From NCBI GenBank assembly GCA_947584105.1, contig CANPWK010000010.1:1-15984 (forward strand): a stretch of DNA of 15,984 nucleotides, in the 5' to 3' direction. Positions within the stretch are counted from its first letter, which is position 1, and each line of letters starts with the position of its first letter. The position numbers and the translations under genes are program-made. The notes under the pieces are model-generated. The model saw only the letters and a list, made by a program, of their open reading frames with translations, made no database searches and had not been told where the DNA came from. Positions 14,727 to 15,984 of the stretch are shown one piece after another. The DNA comes from an uncultured Bacilli bacterium (GTDB taxonomy: Bacteria > Bacillota_I > Bacilli_A > RF39 > UBA660).

Positions 14727-15984
14727 AATTTTTTTTCTTTTTTAATATCAAACTTACTGTTATGGTTGCTATCGCTATTAAAACTATTCCAATAATTACT
14801 ATAAATATTGGACTTTTAAGTAAAGTATCTGGGACACTTACTTTATTTTTACTACTACTATCACTACTATTTGTACTAGCCTTTGGCTTAGCTAAATTTA
14901 TTACTGGTCTAATTGTAGCAACTTGAGTATTATTTTGAGTTTCAGAATCTTTATTATCAAAATAATAATATGTACTACCACTAATATGACCACCAGTTAC
15001 AAAATAAACAGCGTTAGGATAATCATAATATGGCGTCATAGTCCAATAACTAACCACATTAAGCATTATATCATCATAAGTAACAGAAGTTCTAACATTA
15101 ATACGACTACTATTAATAAAAATATAATTTAAAGGGTCTACTAACTCATCATAAGTTAATAGTCTTGCTTTATATCCCAATTTATCTTTAACTAAACCAT
15201 CAATTGATTTAGACCAATTATCAACAACATACTTAATATCTGATTTATCATAATCAGAACAAGTATTATTTGAACAATCAGTTTTAGAAGTATAAACTAC
15301 CCCTCCATAACCACCAAAATCATAGGCAGTTTTCTTTTTATTATTATTGATATGATCTTTACCATAAGTATCTACTTCTTCAGTAGTTAGAGGGGTTGCT
15401 TTTAAAAGTGTTAGATAATTTCCATTATCTTTCATAACATAAAACTCTATACCCTTATACTCTAATATGTCACCAGTTTTAAAGTCAGTATCTGTAATTT
15501 GTTTAATTTGTCTTAAACTTGTAAGCTTAGCTATATCAGCTGTTTTGCTTACATTAACTACTGGTCTGACAAAATCTTGAGAATATACACTATCACTATA
15601 AGAAGAAAAATAAGCTAATCTTGTTGTAATAATGGCTTTAATAATAAATGTATCCATTGTCCAAGTACCGTACATATAAATAAAACCCGGTGTTTTATCT
15701 GTAGGATAATAATAATTAATGTTGTAATCTCTTTTATTATATCCAAAATCATTAATTAGTTCATTGCTAGTAATTAATCTTGATGTATAGCTTTTACTAT
15801 TTCCATTTATATTAATTGAAACACTTTTTAAATCACTTGTCCCTAACTTTTTATTGGCCCACTCATCTACTATATATTTAATGTCAGAACTATCATAATC
15901 TTTTTCACAACTATTTTTATTATTATAATCATAACAACTATCACTGGAATAATATGCTACTTTTCCAAATCCAGAACCATCATC
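14725..15984 (-). CDS. Repeat-containing surface protein, 3' part only (5' end outside window)
   Basis: The frame stays open to the window edge, so the ATG at 15675 is internal. At least 419 residues are visible and the N-terminus is missing. Two related modules of about 205-220 residues can be aligned. Each has a Cys pair (residues 17/26 and 237/242 of the fragment), SDIKY(I/V)VDxW (33-42 and 248-257), R-L-(I/L)-T-x-x-E-L (69 and 274), a WTM motif (107 and 314) and (V/I)RPV(V/I)N (139 and 358). This pattern resembles large Firmicutes extracellular proteins with DUF6273-like or C-type-lectin/FGE-like modules, but I cannot name the family. After a Ser/Lys-rich linker come VPDTL, a hydrophobic segment of about 25 residues and the basic tail KKKKN. 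It is probably exported and anchored. Its role is unknown; adhesion is a guess. Confidence 0.8.
   Translation of the reverse strand, partial: DDGSGFGKVAYYSSDSCYDYNNKNSCEKDYDSSDIKYIVDEWANKKLGTSDLKSVSININGNSKSYTSRLITSNELINDFGYNKRDYNINYYYPTDKTPGFIYMYGTWTMDTFIIKAIITTRLAYFSSYSDSVYSQDFVRPVVNVSKTADIAKLTSLRQIKQITDTDFKTGDILEYKGIEFYVMKDNGNYLTLLKATPLTTEEVDTYGKDHINNNKKKTAYDFGGYGGVVYTSKTDCSNNTCSDYDKSDIKYVVDNWSKSIDGLVKDKLGYKARLLTYDELVDPLNYIFINSSRINVRTSVTYDDIMLNVVSYWTMTPYYDYPNAVYFVTGGHISGSTYYYFDNKDSETQNNTQVATIRPVINLAKPKASTNSSDSSSKNKVSVPDTLLKSPIFIVIIGIVLIAIATITVSLILKKKKN
14821..14835 (-). other. Possible non-canonical sortase sorting motif (VPDTL)
   Basis: The codons spell V-P-D-T-L, placed like an LPXTG motif. 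A Ser/Lys linker precedes it, about three residues follow, then a hydrophobic span (SPIFIVIIGIVLIA...) and a Lys-rich C-terminus. Leu at the final position instead of Gly makes cleavage uncertain. The tail may simply be a membrane anchor. Confidence 0.35.
14890..15984 (-). repeat. Two degenerate tandem protein modules in the surface protein
   Basis: The first module (partly outside the window) occupies about 15984-15553 and the second about 15552-14890. Matching landmarks, spaced 205-220 residues apart, are SDIKY, RL-T-EL, WTM and RPV-N. The modules differ at many positions, so this is an old duplication of a domain, not a recent DNA repeat. Confidence 0.65.

Noticed and set aside
14923..15132. 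69-codon open frame on the plus strand, rich in Ile, Thr and Asn
   Set aside because: It is antisense to the repeat surface protein and arises from its AT-rich codons.
15673..15675. ATG as the start of the surface protein
   Set aside because: The frame is open for 103 more codons to the window edge, and those codons carry the first repeat module, so the gene begins outside the window.

Overview
The window is a very AT-rich (about one quarter G+C by eye), densely packed stretch of a low-G+C Gram-positive (Bacillota) chromosome. All genes lie on the minus strand. The organism uses the standard code: one gene ends in TGA, and the tryptophans I checked are TGG. Spo0A, strong AGGAGG-type ribosome sites, a diacylglycerol-glycosyltransferase-like GT4 enzyme and a C-terminally anchored repeat surface protein fit an uncultured, possibly gut-associated lineage of Bacilli or Erysipelotrichia type. 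The lineage is an inference; the phylum is well supported.

Read in the direction of transcription (high to low coordinates), the layout is as follows. (1) 15984-14725: the 3' part of a surface protein with tandem modules, ended by a strong terminator. (2) 14679-11402: promoter, lysS (TTG start), a histidine-phosphatase-family gene and ackA, ended by a hairpin that includes the ackA stop codon. (3) 11379-10531: an orphan 282-residue protein of unknown function with its own terminator. (4) 10500-5379: a five-gene unit of DHH phosphoesterase (nrnA-like), pgk, LPG-synthase/flippase-like membrane protein, GT4 glycosyltransferase and tpiA. Gaps are 17 bp or less, and the last three junctions overlap by 8, 4 and 11 bases. 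(5) 5366-4493: spo0A with a perfect 0A box (TGTCGAA) upstream and a terminator. (6) 4491-2102: lon with a near-consensus promoter and a terminator. (7) 2122-96: recG, with a promoter overlapping the lon terminator.

The genes combine core metabolism (glycolysis, acetate/ATP formation, lysyl-tRNA synthesis), nucleotide and RNA turnover, membrane glycolipid synthesis, protein quality control, DNA repair and developmental control. The most notable points are the probable Spo0A autoregulatory site, the insertion of two membrane-lipid genes between pgk and a divergent tpiA in a translationally coupled block, the unrecognised 282-residue protein with a faint SPFH-like pattern, and the surface protein with a non-canonical sortase-like tail. 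I see no mobile element, CRISPR array, tRNA or rRNA. Nothing here proves a new defence or biosynthetic system.
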